DNA of 64,000 nucleotides from Pseudolactococcus insecticola (GTDB lineage Bacteria > Bacillota > Bacilli > Lactobacillales > Streptococcaceae). The stretch lies in NCBI RefSeq assembly GCF_011170065.1, contig NZ_BLLH01000009.1, forward strand, positions 35,594 through 99,593. The letters are read 5' to 3'. The translations under genes were made by a program, and so were the position numbers. Shown here one piece after another: positions 1 to 7,565 of this stretch (its first letter is position 1; the number at the start of each line of letters is the position of its first letter). The notes beneath the pieces were generated by a model. That model had not been told where the DNA came from. It saw only the letters and a program-made list of their open reading frames with translations, and ran no database searches.

Positions 1-1
1 T

Positions 2-91
2 ATCCTAGGGATTGGCATGATTGTCGTAGGCGGTCGCAATGGCAAACTTGCAGATAAATCTGAAAAAGGAGACGACAATGGAACTCACTAA
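2..91 (+). CDS. 3' end of an unidentified gene, probably a membrane protein (partial)
   Basis: An open frame enters from the left edge and ends at a TAA at 89-91. Its visible 29 residues start with a hydrophobic stretch (ILGIGMIVVGG) and end in a charged tail (KLADKSEKGDD), as at the end of a last membrane helix. It overlaps the next start codon by 14 nt, so the two are probably co-transcribed. Being next to DUF3284 and 6-phospho-beta-glucosidase genes suggests a sugar transporter. This is inference, and the family cannot be named from so short a piece. Confidence 0.4.
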   Translation: MLGIGMIVVGGRNGKLADKSEKGDDNGTH

Positions 92-506
92 AACACTTGA
101 CGTGCCGCGCCAGTTCGTCTTTGAAAAAATTGTTGATTCGGGCCTTTATGACATTCAACAAAATACAGGTAAACGGCCAAAAATCTCATCGCTCAAGGGC
201 TTTGAGTACAAAAAGAAATTTGGTTCTAAGCAAAATCAAGCCGGAAAAATTCGGATTGATGATGTGATTGAGCCGTCTGTCTATGCATTTACAACAACGA
301 CAGTCAGAAATACCTTTACAACGCGCTGGGAATTGCACAAAATTGACGATAAGACGACAGATGTTGTCATCTCGGAGACGATTGAGTCAAAAGGTTTTTT
401 CCAAAATCTCAACGATAGTATGATGCAAATCGGCCTTGGGTGGATCAAAAAACGGCAAATGCGCGCCATTTTGGATGGCATCTTAAAGGCTTACAACGGT
501 CAATAA
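78..506 (+). CDS. DUF3284 domain protein
   Basis: A 142-residue soluble protein. I chose the ATG at 78 over the in-frame start at 39 because a good ribosome site (AAAAAGGAGA, 63-72) lies 5 nt before it. The sequence resembles the DUF3284 family of lactococci and streptococci, short proteins commonly encoded next to beta-glucoside PTS genes and phospho-beta-glucosidases. Their biochemical role is unknown. It overlaps the upstream partial gene and precedes the GH1 gene by 73 nt, which fits a beta-glucoside uptake locus. Family recognition is from memory of the overall pattern. No catalytic motif is visible. Confidence 0.6.
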   Translation: MELTKTLDVPRQFVFEKIVDSGLYDIQQNTGKRPKISSLKGFEYKKKFGSKQNQAGKIRIDDVIEPSVYAFTTTTVRNTFTTRWELHKIDDKTTDVVISETIESKGFFQNLNDSMMQIGLGWIKKRQMRAILDGILKAYNGQ

Positions 507-561
507 TCAATAAAAATAGCCAAGTGAAAGTCAGTTTTCTGATTTTTACTTAGGCATAGAA

Positions 562-575
562 TGAAAGGGTTTACA
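562..575 (+). promoter_or_regulatory. cre-like CcpA site at the bglA start
   Basis: TGAAAGGGTTTACA matches the catabolite-responsive element consensus (TGWAANCGNTNWCA) except for G in place of the central C. It lies 4 nt before the ATG and covers the only purine-rich ribosome-binding stretch. Binding of CcpA here would block elongation or initiation, giving glucose repression of the beta-glucosidase. Confidence 0.45.
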
Positions 576-579
576 CAAT

Positions 580-2037
580 ATGGAACACAAACAACTAGCA
601 GATTTTCCAAGCGACTTCCTCTGGGGGAGCGCCTCAGCAGCCTATCAAATCGAAGGGGCTTACGCCGAAGACGGCAAAGGCCTGTCAGTCTGGGATAACT
701 TTGTCCGCATTGACGGCAAGACTTTCAAAGGTACAAACGGAGACATCGCAGTTGATCACTATCATCGCTATAAAGAAGACGTACGCCTCATGGCTGAGAT
801 GGGCATGAAAGCCTATCGTTTTTCAATCGCTTGGACACGTATTTTTCCAAATGGCACGGGTGAAGTCAATGAAGCAGGGGTGAAATTTTATAGCGACTTG
901 ATCGATGAGTTGCTGGCAAATGGGATTGAACCGCTGGTTACAATCTATCACTGGGACTTGCCACAAGCGCTTCAAGATGCTTACGGTGGCTGGGAATCTC
1001 GTCAGATCATCCCTGATTTTGTCAACTACGCTGAAACTTTGTTCAAAGCTTACGGCGACCGTGTCAAATACTGGGTGTCATTGAACGAGCAAAATATCTT
1101 CACACACCAAGGCTGGCAAATTGCCACTCACCCGCCTGGCAAAAAAGATGACAAGCTCTTTTACCAAGTCAACCACCATGCAAACTTGGCAAATGCTGCG
1201 GTCATCAATAAATTCCACGAAATGAATATCGACGGTAAAATTGGCCCGTCATTTGCCTACACACCACAGTACGCAGTCAACTCTGATCCGATGAATGTCC
1301 TTGCGGCAGAAAACGCGGAAGAGCTTGGCGGACATTTCTGGATGGATGTGTATGTTTACGGGGAATATCCGATCGTTGCGCTGAACTATCTCAAAGAAAA
1401 AGGAATTGCGCCTGAGTTTGCACCAGGTGATGCTGAGTTGCTCAAGTCTGCAAAACCTGATTTTATGGGGCTAAACTTCTACCAAACCGCGACAAATGCC
1501 TGGAATCCAATCGACGGTGGTGTTGAAAATAAAGATAGCTACCAAATGAACACAACAGGTAAAAAAGGCACGTCTAAAGATTCAGGCGTTCCTGGTCTTC
1601 AAAAAACAGTCAAAAATCCATTTGTTGAAACGACGAACTGGGACTGGACGATTGACCCTGTCGGGCTTCGCATCGCACTCCGTCGGATTGCCTCACGCTA
1701 CCGTGTACCTGTTCTGATTACTGAAAATGGTCTGGGTGAATATGACAAGTTAGAAGATGGCAAGATTCACGATGACTACCGGATTGACTTCCTTAAAAAA
1801 CACGTTTTGGCCATCAAAGAAGCCATTTCTGACGGCGTTGATGTCTTGGGCTACACGACTTGGAGCTACACTGACTTACTAAGCTGGCTTAACGGCTACC
1901 AAAAACGTTACGGTTTTGTCTATGTTGATCAAGACGAAACGATGACAGGCACGCTCAAACGCATCCCGAAAGATTCCTATTATTGGTACAAAGACGTCAT
2001 TGCGTCCAATGGTGGCGATTTGGATTTGCTGAAATAA
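580..2037 (+). CDS. bglA: 6-phospho-beta-glucosidase, glycoside hydrolase family 1
   Basis: A 485-residue GH1 enzyme that hydrolyses phosphorylated beta-glucosides (cellobiose-6-P, salicin-6-P, arbutin-6-P) delivered by a PTS, in the cytoplasm. The N-terminal signature FLWGSASAAYQIEGA is at residues 14-28. The acid/base Glu is in SLNEQN (about E170) and the nucleophile Glu in LITENGLG (about E382). Length is normal for the family. The start is the only ATG before the conserved N-terminus; the ribosome site is poor (AAAGGG, about 11 nt upstream) and overlaps a cre-like site. A terminator follows at 2048. Whether it prefers beta-glucosides or beta-galactosides cannot be decided here. Confidence 0.9.
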   Translation: MEHKQLADFPSDFLWGSASAAYQIEGAYAEDGKGLSVWDNFVRIDGKTFKGTNGDIAVDHYHRYKEDVRLMAEMGMKAYRFSIAWTRIFPNGTGEVNEAGVKFYSDLIDELLANGIEPLVTIYHWDLPQALQDAYGGWESRQIIPDFVNYAETLFKAYGDRVKYWVSLNEQNIFTHQGWQIATHPPGKKDDKLFYQVNHHANLANAAVINKFHEMNIDGKIGPSFAYTPQYAVNSDPMNVLAAENAEELGGHFWMDVYVYGEYPIVALNYLKEKGIAPEFAPGDAELLKSAKPDFMGLNFYQTATNAWNPIDGGVENKDSYQMNTTGKKGTSKDSGVPGLQKTVKNPFVETTNWDWTIDPVGLRIALRRIASRYRVPVLITENGLGEYDKLEDGKIHDDYRIDFLKKHVLAIKEAISDGVDVLGYTTWSYTDLLSWLNGYQKRYGFVYVDQDETMTGTLKRIPKDSYYWYKDVIASNGGDLDLLK

Positions 2038-2047
2038 AACTGCTCAG

Positions 2048-2077
2048 AATACTCCGACTTGGTTGGGGTATTTTTTA
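2048..2077 (+). terminator. Rho-independent terminator after bglA
   Basis: Eight-base stem AATACTCC (2048-2055) pairs with GGGGTATT (2065-2072) with one G-U pair, followed by T residues. It closes the beta-glucosidase unit just before the copR promoter. Confidence 0.75.
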
Positions 2078-2078
2078 C

Positions 2079-2111
2079 TTGACAATTTTAGTCTACAAGT
2101 GTAGACTAAAA
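2079..2111 (+). promoter_or_regulatory. copR promoter with cop operator
   Basis: TTGACA (2079-2084), 17-bp spacer, TAGACT (2102-2107). A perfect 12+2+12 palindrome fills 2086-2111 and contains the cop box TACAAGTGTA, the known operator type of CopY/CopR repressors (TACANNTGTA). It covers the spacer and the -10, so repressor binding would exclude RNA polymerase. The predicted start point falls on or beside the copR ATG at 2114. Confidence 0.85.
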
Positions 2112-2113
2112 TT

Positions 2114-2569
2114 ATGGAAGAACAAACAAAAACAATTTCACCTAGTGAGTGGGAGATCATGCGGCTGGCTTGGACGCTTGGTGAGCTGACAAGTACACAG
2201 GCACGAGTGTTAATGGCGAAAAAACGTGGCTGGCAACCGACAACGGTTAAGACGCTGCTAGCAAGATTGGTCAAAAAAGGCTATCTGGCAGTCTCGGGTG
2301 AAGTCCGCAGCCATGTCTACCGACCTTTGATTTCTGAGGATTCGGCTATGGCATTTGTGGCAGAGACCGCCTTTTCAGGGATGTGTGCGATGAAAGTGGG
2401 GCAGACTTTAGGCAATTTACTTGTAGCGACACCTCTGACGAAGACGGATATTTCACGATTACAGGAAATATTGACAAAAAAAATGGTGACAGCACCCGAA
2501 CACATCGCCTGCAACTGTCTGCCAGATGGCTCCAGCTGCGAAAAGGAAATGACGGGAGAATCAAGATGA
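2114..2569 (+). CDS. copR: Copper-responsive transcriptional repressor, CopY/TcrY family
   Basis: A 151-residue winged-helix repressor of the BlaI/CopY family. The N-terminal DNA-binding domain shows SEWEIMRLAW and the recognition region QPTTVKTLLARLVKKGYL (residues about 11-60). The C-terminus carries a metal-site remnant, CNC then six residues then C (about 134-143). Family members usually have CxC-x4/5-CxC, so one cysteine of the second pair is missing. No Shine-Dalgarno sequence precedes the ATG, which lies 6 nt after the -10 box, so the mRNA is probably leaderless. The stop overlaps the copB start (ATGA), which implies translational coupling. It should repress copR-copB and release on copper. 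Confidence 0.9.
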   Translation: MEEQTKTISPSEWEIMRLAWTLGELTSTQARVLMAKKRGWQPTTVKTLLARLVKKGYLAVSGEVRSHVYRPLISEDSAMAFVAETAFSGMCAMKVGQTLGNLLVATPLTKTDISRLQEILTKKMVTAPEHIACNCLPDGSSCEKEMTGESR

Positions 2570-4698
2570 CAAAAGAAAATCACGAATACCATGATATGAA
2601 TATGGGCAATGTGCAGACGCCTCACAACCATATGAATCATGATGGGCATATGGCTCACGAAAATCATATTCACAATCACATGGCTATGTCTGATATGTCA
2701 GGCATGACACACGACCATATGCACATGCATGGAGAAGGCATGGCAGGGATGGATATGTCTGATCTGAAACGGCGTTTTTGGCTGAGCTTGATTTTGAGTG
2801 TGCCTTTGATCCTGATTACGCCACTAATGGGGATGGCCTTGCCATTTACTTTGACTTTTACAGGGTCAAACTGGGTGACGCTAATCCTTGCTTTGCTGAT
2901 TTTTATGATTGGTGCGCAACCATTTTTGGTGGGGGCGAAAACTGAATTACAGGCTAAAAAGCCTGCTATGATGGCGCTTGTTGCCATGGGTCTGAGTGTT
3001 TCACTGGGCTATAGCCTCTATGCTTTTGTGGCAAACCTGCTAGGGCACACGCACGTCATGGACTTTTTCTTTGAGTTTGCGACGCTTACGGTGATCATGC
3101 TTTTGGGGCACTGGTTAGAAATGTCGACCACTATGTCAGCAGGTGATGCCACGGCAAAACTGCGTGAGCTCATGCCTGAAACGATTCATCATTTGATGGC
3201 TGATAATCACGTGCATGATATGCCAATTGCGCGTCTAGCGGCTGGCATGCAAGTGCGCGTGCTTGCGGGTGAAAAAATCCCAGGCGACGGGAAGATTGTC
3301 ACAGGACAAACGCAGATCAACGAAGCGCTTGTGACGGGTGAAAGTCGCCTGGTTGACAAGTCTGTTGGCTCTGACGTGATTGGAGGCACGGTCAATGGCG
3401 AAGGGACGATTGATCTGATGATTACGGGAGCCGGTCAGACGTCCTATTTAGGTCAGCTACAGCAAACGCTCAATCACACGCAGGATGAAAAAAGTGCGGC
3501 CGAAACCTTGGCAGATCGTGTGGCATCATGGCTTTTTTATATTGCACTTGCAGCGGCTGTGATTGCGCTCCTTGTCTGGACGCCACAACGTGGTCTGAGT
3601 TTTGCGATTAGTATGAGCGTGACGGTGCTTGTCATTGCCTGTCCGCATGCTTTGGGGCTTGCTGTACCGCTTGTTGTTGCACGTACCAAGTCCATTTCTG
3701 CGGCAAATGGTGTTCTGATCAAAAATCGTAAGGTATTGCCAGCAGCTAAAAATATTCGCTATGCCCTCATGGATAAGACGGGGACGCTGACCACTGGTGA
3801 GTTTGCAGTCAAAAAAATCTGGCTTCTGACGACGGATTTGGCATCTGATGACGAGGTGCTTGACCTTGCAGCAGCTCTGGACAGTCAGTCTACACACCCG
3901 CTTGCCCGCTCGATTGTCAAGAAAGCAAAACACGCTAAAATGGCTGATCATGTAAAAAATATCGCAGGCTATGGCGTGACGGGTCAGATTGATAAAATCA
4001 GCTATTCTCTCGTGTCTGCTCGTTATTTGAGTGAAAATGGTCTAAATCTTGAAGCGAAAAGTGCGTCTGATCTTGATGAAATTGCTGCAAGTGAGGAAAC
4101 AATCTCCTATCTGGTTTCTGACGGTCGTGTGCTTGCCGCCATTGCCCAAGGGGACGTGATCAAGCCGTCAGCGCAGAGTTTTATCAGCGACTTGCGGGCG
4201 CAAGGCATCGTGCCAGTCATGGTAACGGGAGATAGCCTAGCGACTGCAAAAAAAGTCGCACAGGTGCTAGGCCTTGAAGCCGGGTCGATCCACGCACAAG
4301 TCAACCCACAGGAAAAACTTGCACTCATCGCAAGTTACCAAGAAAAAGGCAAGGTGCTGATGATTGGTGACGGGATAAATGATGCACCAGCGCTTGCTAA
4401 AGCAGATATCTCGTTTGCTATCGGTGCAGGTACGCAAGTTGCGCAAGCCTCAGCAGACGCTGTTCTTGCGGGTAATGAATTGACAGGTATCGTAGCCTTT
4501 TTAGGTCTTGCAAAACGTGCTGCTAAAAAAGAAGTGCAAAATCTCTGGTGGGGTGCAGGCTATAATTTGCTTGCGATTCCTTTAGCAGCAGGAATCTTGG
4601 CGCCAATCGGCTTGATTTTAGATCCGATGGTCGGAGCAGTTCTGATGAGCTTATCAACAGTCATCGTCGCAGTCAATGCGCTCAGCCTTAGAAAATAA
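2566..4698 (+). CDS. copB: Copper-exporting P-type ATPase, CopB type (CPH motif)
   Basis: A 710-residue P1B heavy-metal ATPase in the membrane. I set the start at ATG 2566 (GGGAG upstream, 4-nt overlap with copR) rather than the longer in-frame extension, because residues 1-65 then form the His/Met-rich tail typical of CopB. There is no CxxC metal-binding domain. Key motifs are VTGES (actuator), CPH in a membrane helix (about C359), DKTGT (phosphorylated D403), HP in STHPLARS, and GDGINDAPAL. CPH marks the CopB subclass of Enterococcus hirae, linked to copper or silver export. It is co-expressed with copR; no copZ chaperone gene is present here. A terminator follows. Confidence 0.92.
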   Translation: MTKENHEYHDMNMGNVQTPHNHMNHDGHMAHENHIHNHMAMSDMSGMTHDHMHMHGEGMAGMDMSDLKRRFWLSLILSVPLILITPLMGMALPFTLTFTGSNWVTLILALLIFMIGAQPFLVGAKTELQAKKPAMMALVAMGLSVSLGYSLYAFVANLLGHTHVMDFFFEFATLTVIMLLGHWLEMSTTMSAGDATAKLRELMPETIHHLMADNHVHDMPIARLAAGMQVRVLAGEKIPGDGKIVTGQTQINEALVTGESRLVDKSVGSDVIGGTVNGEGTIDLMITGAGQTSYLGQLQQTLNHTQDEKSAAETLADRVASWLFYIALAAAVIALLVWTPQRGLSFAISMSVTVLVIACPHALGLAVPLVVARTKSISAANGVLIKNRKVLPAAKNIRYALMDKTGTLTTGEFAVKKIWLLTTDLASDDEVLDLAAALDSQSTHPLARSIVKKAKHAKMADHVKNIAGYGVTGQIDKISYSLVSARYLSENGLNLEAKSASDLDEIAASEETISYLVSDGRVLAAIAQGDVIKPSAQSFISDLRAQGIVPVMVTGDSLATAKKVAQVLGLEAGSIHAQVNPQEKLALIASYQEKGKVLMIGDGINDAPALAKADISFAIGAGTQVAQASADAVLAGNELTGIVAFLGLAKRAAKKEVQNLWWGAGYNLLAIPLAAGILAPIGLILDPMVGAVLMSLSTVIVAVNALSLRK

Positions 4699-4702
4699 AA
4701 TA

Positions 4703-4742
4703 AAAACAGTTCTTGCGATTCAATTTTCGTCAGAACTGTTTT
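4703..4742 (+). terminator. Terminator after copB
   Basis: AAAACAGTTCT (4703-4713) pairs perfectly with AGAACTGTTTT (4732-4742), with an 18-nt loop. The arm ends in T residues and closes the cop operon. An extended -10 (TGG then TAAAAT, 4747-4755) follows at once and probably serves the DedA gene. Confidence 0.7.
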
Positions 4743-4845
4743 GTTATGGTAAAATTAAGCTAGATTATTTATCATGGGAAAATACCTTGATTTAGGAATA
4801 AGTTGGCAGTGCTTGACATAGCTGCGTTTTAGATGGAGAGTTGTG

Positions 4846-5496
4846 ATGACAGCGATTTTATTAGCTCATTTTTTTGATTTCCAAACCCTGTTGCCAAATC
4901 TGATGGCGACACATGGTTTTCTGGTGTATTTGCTGCTTTTTGGCATCATTTTTGCTGAAACGGGTCTAGTCGTGACGCCATTTTTACCAGGCGATTCGAT
5001 TTTATTTCTGGCGGGATCGCTTGCGGCCTTGTCTGGCGGTTTACATCTTTGGTTGTTGCTGCCGACGTTAATGCTTGCAGCGCTCTTGGGAGATTTCACT
5101 AACTTTGAAATCGGGAAACGATTTGGACACTACCTTGCGGCGTCGGATAAGTTTAAGAAGCTTATCAAGCCTAGTTATCTAGAAAAATCTGAAACATTTT
5201 TTGAAAAGCACGGCGATTTTGCGATTGTCATTGGCCGATTTACGCCCATTATTCGGACGATTATCCCCTTTACAGCAGGGATTGGTAAGATGCCTTATGT
5301 CAAGTTTGCAAGATTTAACATTTTAGGTGGCGTGATTTGGATCTTGGTTGCAGTATTAAGCGGTTTTGCCTTTGGTAATATTCCTTTTGTGACGGCACAT
5401 TTTGAGATTATCATGATTGCAATCGTCCTGATTTCTCTGATTCCAGCAGGCATTGCCTGGCTAAAAAGCAAGAAAGATGTTGCAGAAAAGGCATAA
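4846..5496 (+). CDS. DedA family membrane protein
   Basis: A 216-residue integral membrane protein of the DedA/SNARE-associated (VTT) family. It has the family segments ETGLVVTPFLPGDSILF (about 38-54) and GRFTPIIRTIIPFTAGIG (about 128-145), plus several hydrophobic helices. Some DedA proteins act in phospholipid flipping and membrane-potential or envelope homeostasis; the substrate here is unknown. I chose ATG 4846 over GTG 4843 because GGAG lies 7 nt before the ATG. A 90-nt leader separates it from an extended -10 box after the copB terminator. A bidirectional terminator at 5513-5548 ends the unit. Confidence 0.85.
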   Translation: MTAILLAHFFDFQTLLPNLMATHGFLVYLLLFGIIFAETGLVVTPFLPGDSILFLAGSLAALSGGLHLWLLLPTLMLAALLGDFTNFEIGKRFGHYLAASDKFKKLIKPSYLEKSETFFEKHGDFAIVIGRFTPIIRTIIPFTAGIGKMPYVKFARFNILGGVIWILVAVLSGFAFGNIPFVTAHFEIIMIAIVLISLIPAGIAWLKSKKDVAEKA

Positions 5497-5512
5497 AAAT
5501 TTGAAAGTATAA

Positions 5513-5548
5513 AAAAGGTTCTCGTGACTCACATCACGGGAACCTTTT
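5513..5548. terminator. Bidirectional terminator between dedA and the EIIC gene
   Basis: AAAAGGTTCTCGTGA (5513-5527) pairs with TCACGGGAACCTTTT (5534-5548) with one wobble pair and a 6-nt loop. A/T runs flank both sides, so it can stop both converging transcripts. Confidence 0.85.
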
Positions 5549-5561
5549 CTAATCTCTAAAA

Positions 5562-6998
5562 TCAATCGGCGTCCTTTGTATTGTTTGCGGCAATGACAAA
5601 TGGTGTCCAGATGACGATAGAAGCTGCAAATGACACGAGGGTCACGATTGGTGCACGCCAGTCGGCACCTGTTGCAAGAAAGCTATATAGGAACGGTGGT
5701 ACAACCCAAGGGATTGACTGTGATACCGGGTTGACAAGGCCTGAAACCGTTGCAATATAGCCGATGATAACTGATGCCACGGGCGCAATGATAAATGGAA
5801 TGACAAAGACTGGGTTAAGTACAATTGGCATCCCAAACATAACGGGTTCGTTGATGTTAAAGACAGATGGCCCGATGCCGAGTTTTGCAACTGTCCGGTA
5901 GTCATCACGTTTACTTAACAGTAAAATCATGATTAGGAGGACGATTGTCCCGCCAGAACCACCAAACCAGGCAAATGAGTCAAATGACCCGCGTACCCAG
6001 TAATAAGCATCTCCGTGACCTGCTTTGATTGCGGCGACAACGGCATCAGCACCGTGTTTACCGTTATAACCATGTTGGAAGACGTTGATGTTTTTAAGTT
6101 GACCTTGCCCCCAAACACCTTCGAGGACTGGCGCAAGGACGTTTGAGCCGTGAAGACCGAAGAACCAGAAAACAGAAACAAGTAGCGTGATCAAGATGAC
6201 CCAGCCGATGCCCTGTGTGGCGCTCATAAATGGATCGGCAATCGTCGTTTGAATCCACGTAATCAAAACAGGCGTTTTAGGTGATAAAAGGCTAAAGATA
6301 TAGTAGATAATAGCTGAAGTATAAAGTGAAATAGCAGCAGGAATAATGGCCGTGAAGGCTGATGATACTGCAGGTGGTACAGAGTCAGGGAGTTTGATCG
6401 TGATATTAGCAAGTGTCAGTTTTGAATAAAGAATGACTGTGATGGCGCCCATGATCATGATTGTAAAGTAAGCATTGGCATCAAGATAGCCAAGCTTGAT
6501 GAATCCCCAAACATTTGTGGAAAGCTTACCGTCGGCGTACGAAATACCGCTTGCGGCTTTGTTAATAGCGTCTGCTGCTTTTGCGGTCAATTTGACGCTG
6601 ACGGGCGTCGTTGTTGCTGAAAAGCCAACACCTTGAATCAAGGTTGCAAGTGCGACGATGCCACCTGCGAGCTGATTGACATTGTAGGCTTTTGCGAGAT
6701 TATAGCCCCATGAAAAGGCAAAGACGAGACCAACGACAGCCAAGGTACCATTCCACATGAAACCGTTGACAGCGATGATCTGCTTGATGACGGGAATCGT
6801 TGTCCCATCATATCCTTTGAAAAATTGCGGTGGTAAATCACGAATAATCGCGTTAATCATAACAGCGATAGAGCCCGCCATAGTAGCAGGAAGTGTGCCA
6901 ATAAAGGCATCACGCAGGGCAACAAGGTGTTTTTGAGCGCCGATTTTACCGGCAATCGGGACGAAATATTTCTCCATCCAAGCATTGATAGCGTTCAT
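5562..6998 (-). CDS. PTS sugar transporter subunit IIC, lactose/cellobiose family
   Basis: A 478-residue EIIC permease with about eight to ten membrane helices and the start MEKYFVPIAGKIGAQKHLVALRD typical of cellobiose-type EIIC (CelB/PtcC-like). A middle GLHG segment and the late NINEPVMFGMPIVLNP motif mark the sugar-binding region of the family. It should carry a beta-glucoside or cellobiose-like sugar and phosphorylate it with a partner EIIB, which is not encoded nearby. It follows the EIIA gene by 41 nt in the same operon, with a good ribosome site (AAGGAG). The substrate cannot be fixed from sequence alone; cellobiose or another beta-linked disaccharide is most likely. Confidence 0.88.
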   Translation of the reverse strand: MNAINAWMEKYFVPIAGKIGAQKHLVALRDAFIGTLPATMAGSIAVMINAIIRDLPPQFFKGYDGTTIPVIKQIIAVNGFMWNGTLAVVGLVFAFSWGYNLAKAYNVNQLAGGIVALATLIQGVGFSATTTPVSVKLTAKAADAINKAASGISYADGKLSTNVWGFIKLGYLDANAYFTIMIMGAITVILYSKLTLANITIKLPDSVPPAVSSAFTAIIPAAISLYTSAIIYYIFSLLSPKTPVLITWIQTTIADPFMSATQGIGWVILITLLVSVFWFFGLHGSNVLAPVLEGVWGQGQLKNINVFQHGYNGKHGADAVVAAIKAGHGDAYYWVRGSFDSFAWFGGSGGTIVLLIMILLLSKRDDYRTVAKLGIGPSVFNINEPVMFGMPIVLNPVFVIPFIIAPVASVIIGYIATVSGLVNPVSQSIPWVVPPFLYSFLATGADWRAPIVTLVSFAASIVIWTPFVIAANNTKDAD

Positions 6999-7039
6999 AA
7001 GAGACTCCTTTTTGATGGGATTGCGATAAAGTCAGGCGT

Positions 7040-7357
7040 TTACTTTTCTTTGATGACTTTATAGAGAGCGATGATTTCCTTTGCCAAGTCGACAAAGGCG
7101 ATACCTGTCATGAGGTGGTCTTGCGCATGCACCATATAGATGGAAAGCGGGACGTCTTCGCCGTTTGCGGCCTTGGTCAGCAGTTCAGTTTGACCATGGT
7201 GGGCGTTGACAATGGCGTCGCTTGCGGCCTTGATGCGTGCGTCAGCTAAGTCGAAATCACCAGCTTTTGCAGCGCTAATTGCTTCAATAGCTGAAGACTT
7301 TGCTTCACCACCATACATGATCAAAGGCATAATGACTGTCATTTGTTCGTCGTTCAT
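7040..7357 (-). CDS. PTS subunit IIA, lactose/cellobiose family
   Basis: A 105-residue EIIA of the Lac family, a cytoplasmic three-helix trimer that passes phosphate from HPr to EIIB. The phosphorylated His is in VHAQDHLM (about residues 76-83). Full length for the family. AAAGGA lies 10 nt before the ATG. It is the first gene of a two-gene operon with EIIC and its promoter carries the shared TGGTAAATACCA operator plus a CodY-box-like sequence. The matching EIIB must be encoded elsewhere, as in Lactococcus lactis, where ptcBA and ptcC are separate. Confidence 0.9.
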   Translation of the reverse strand: MNDEQMTVIMPLIMYGGEAKSSAIEAISAAKAGDFDLADARIKAASDAIVNAHHGQTELLTKAANGEDVPLSIYMVHAQDHLMTGIAFVDLAKEIIALYKVIKEK

Positions 7358-7414
7358 AGGGGTTGTTCCTTTCTATCGGCTGAATTGTCTAAATATTCAA
7401 ACCTTGTTAATGTC

Positions 7415-7470
7415 AGTTTATCTCACATCGGGAGGTTTGTCAAGTGGTAAATACCAATTTTCTGAAAATA
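7415..7470 (-). promoter_or_regulatory. Promoter and operator of the EIIA-EIIC operon
   Basis: Read on the minus strand: TTGACA (7443-7438), 17-bp spacer, TAAACT (7420-7415). The palindrome TGGTA-AA-TACCA (7445-7456) lies one base upstream of the -35. A CodY-box-like AATTTTCTGAAAATA (7456-7470, one mismatch from consensus) abuts it. The arrangement is almost the same as at 8244-8285. The palindrome resembles sites of GntR/HutC-type sugar regulators; the regulator itself is not in the window. Confidence 0.75.
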
Positions 7471-7516
7471 ATTTGATTTTATTTCAGAAACTAGTGTGGT
7501 TCTGGTCAAGAAGTGC

Positions 7517-7544
7517 AAAAAAGTGAGGGCATTTCCCTCACTTT
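7517..7544 (-). terminator. Terminator of the 7566-8183 gene
   Basis: AAAGTGAGGG (7520-7529) pairs with CCCTCACTTT (7535-7544). On the minus strand the hairpin is followed by a run of T, so it ends the transcript of the unknown membrane protein before the EIIA promoter. Confidence 0.75.
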
Positions 7545-7565
7545 GCTATTGATTTTTTTGACTGG

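Noticed and set aside
521..551. Inverted repeat AAGTGAAAGTCAG / CTGATTTTTACTT between the DUF3284 gene and bglA as a terminator
   Set aside because: Pairing is good, but no T run follows and bglA has no other promoter nearby. It may be only mRNA structure.
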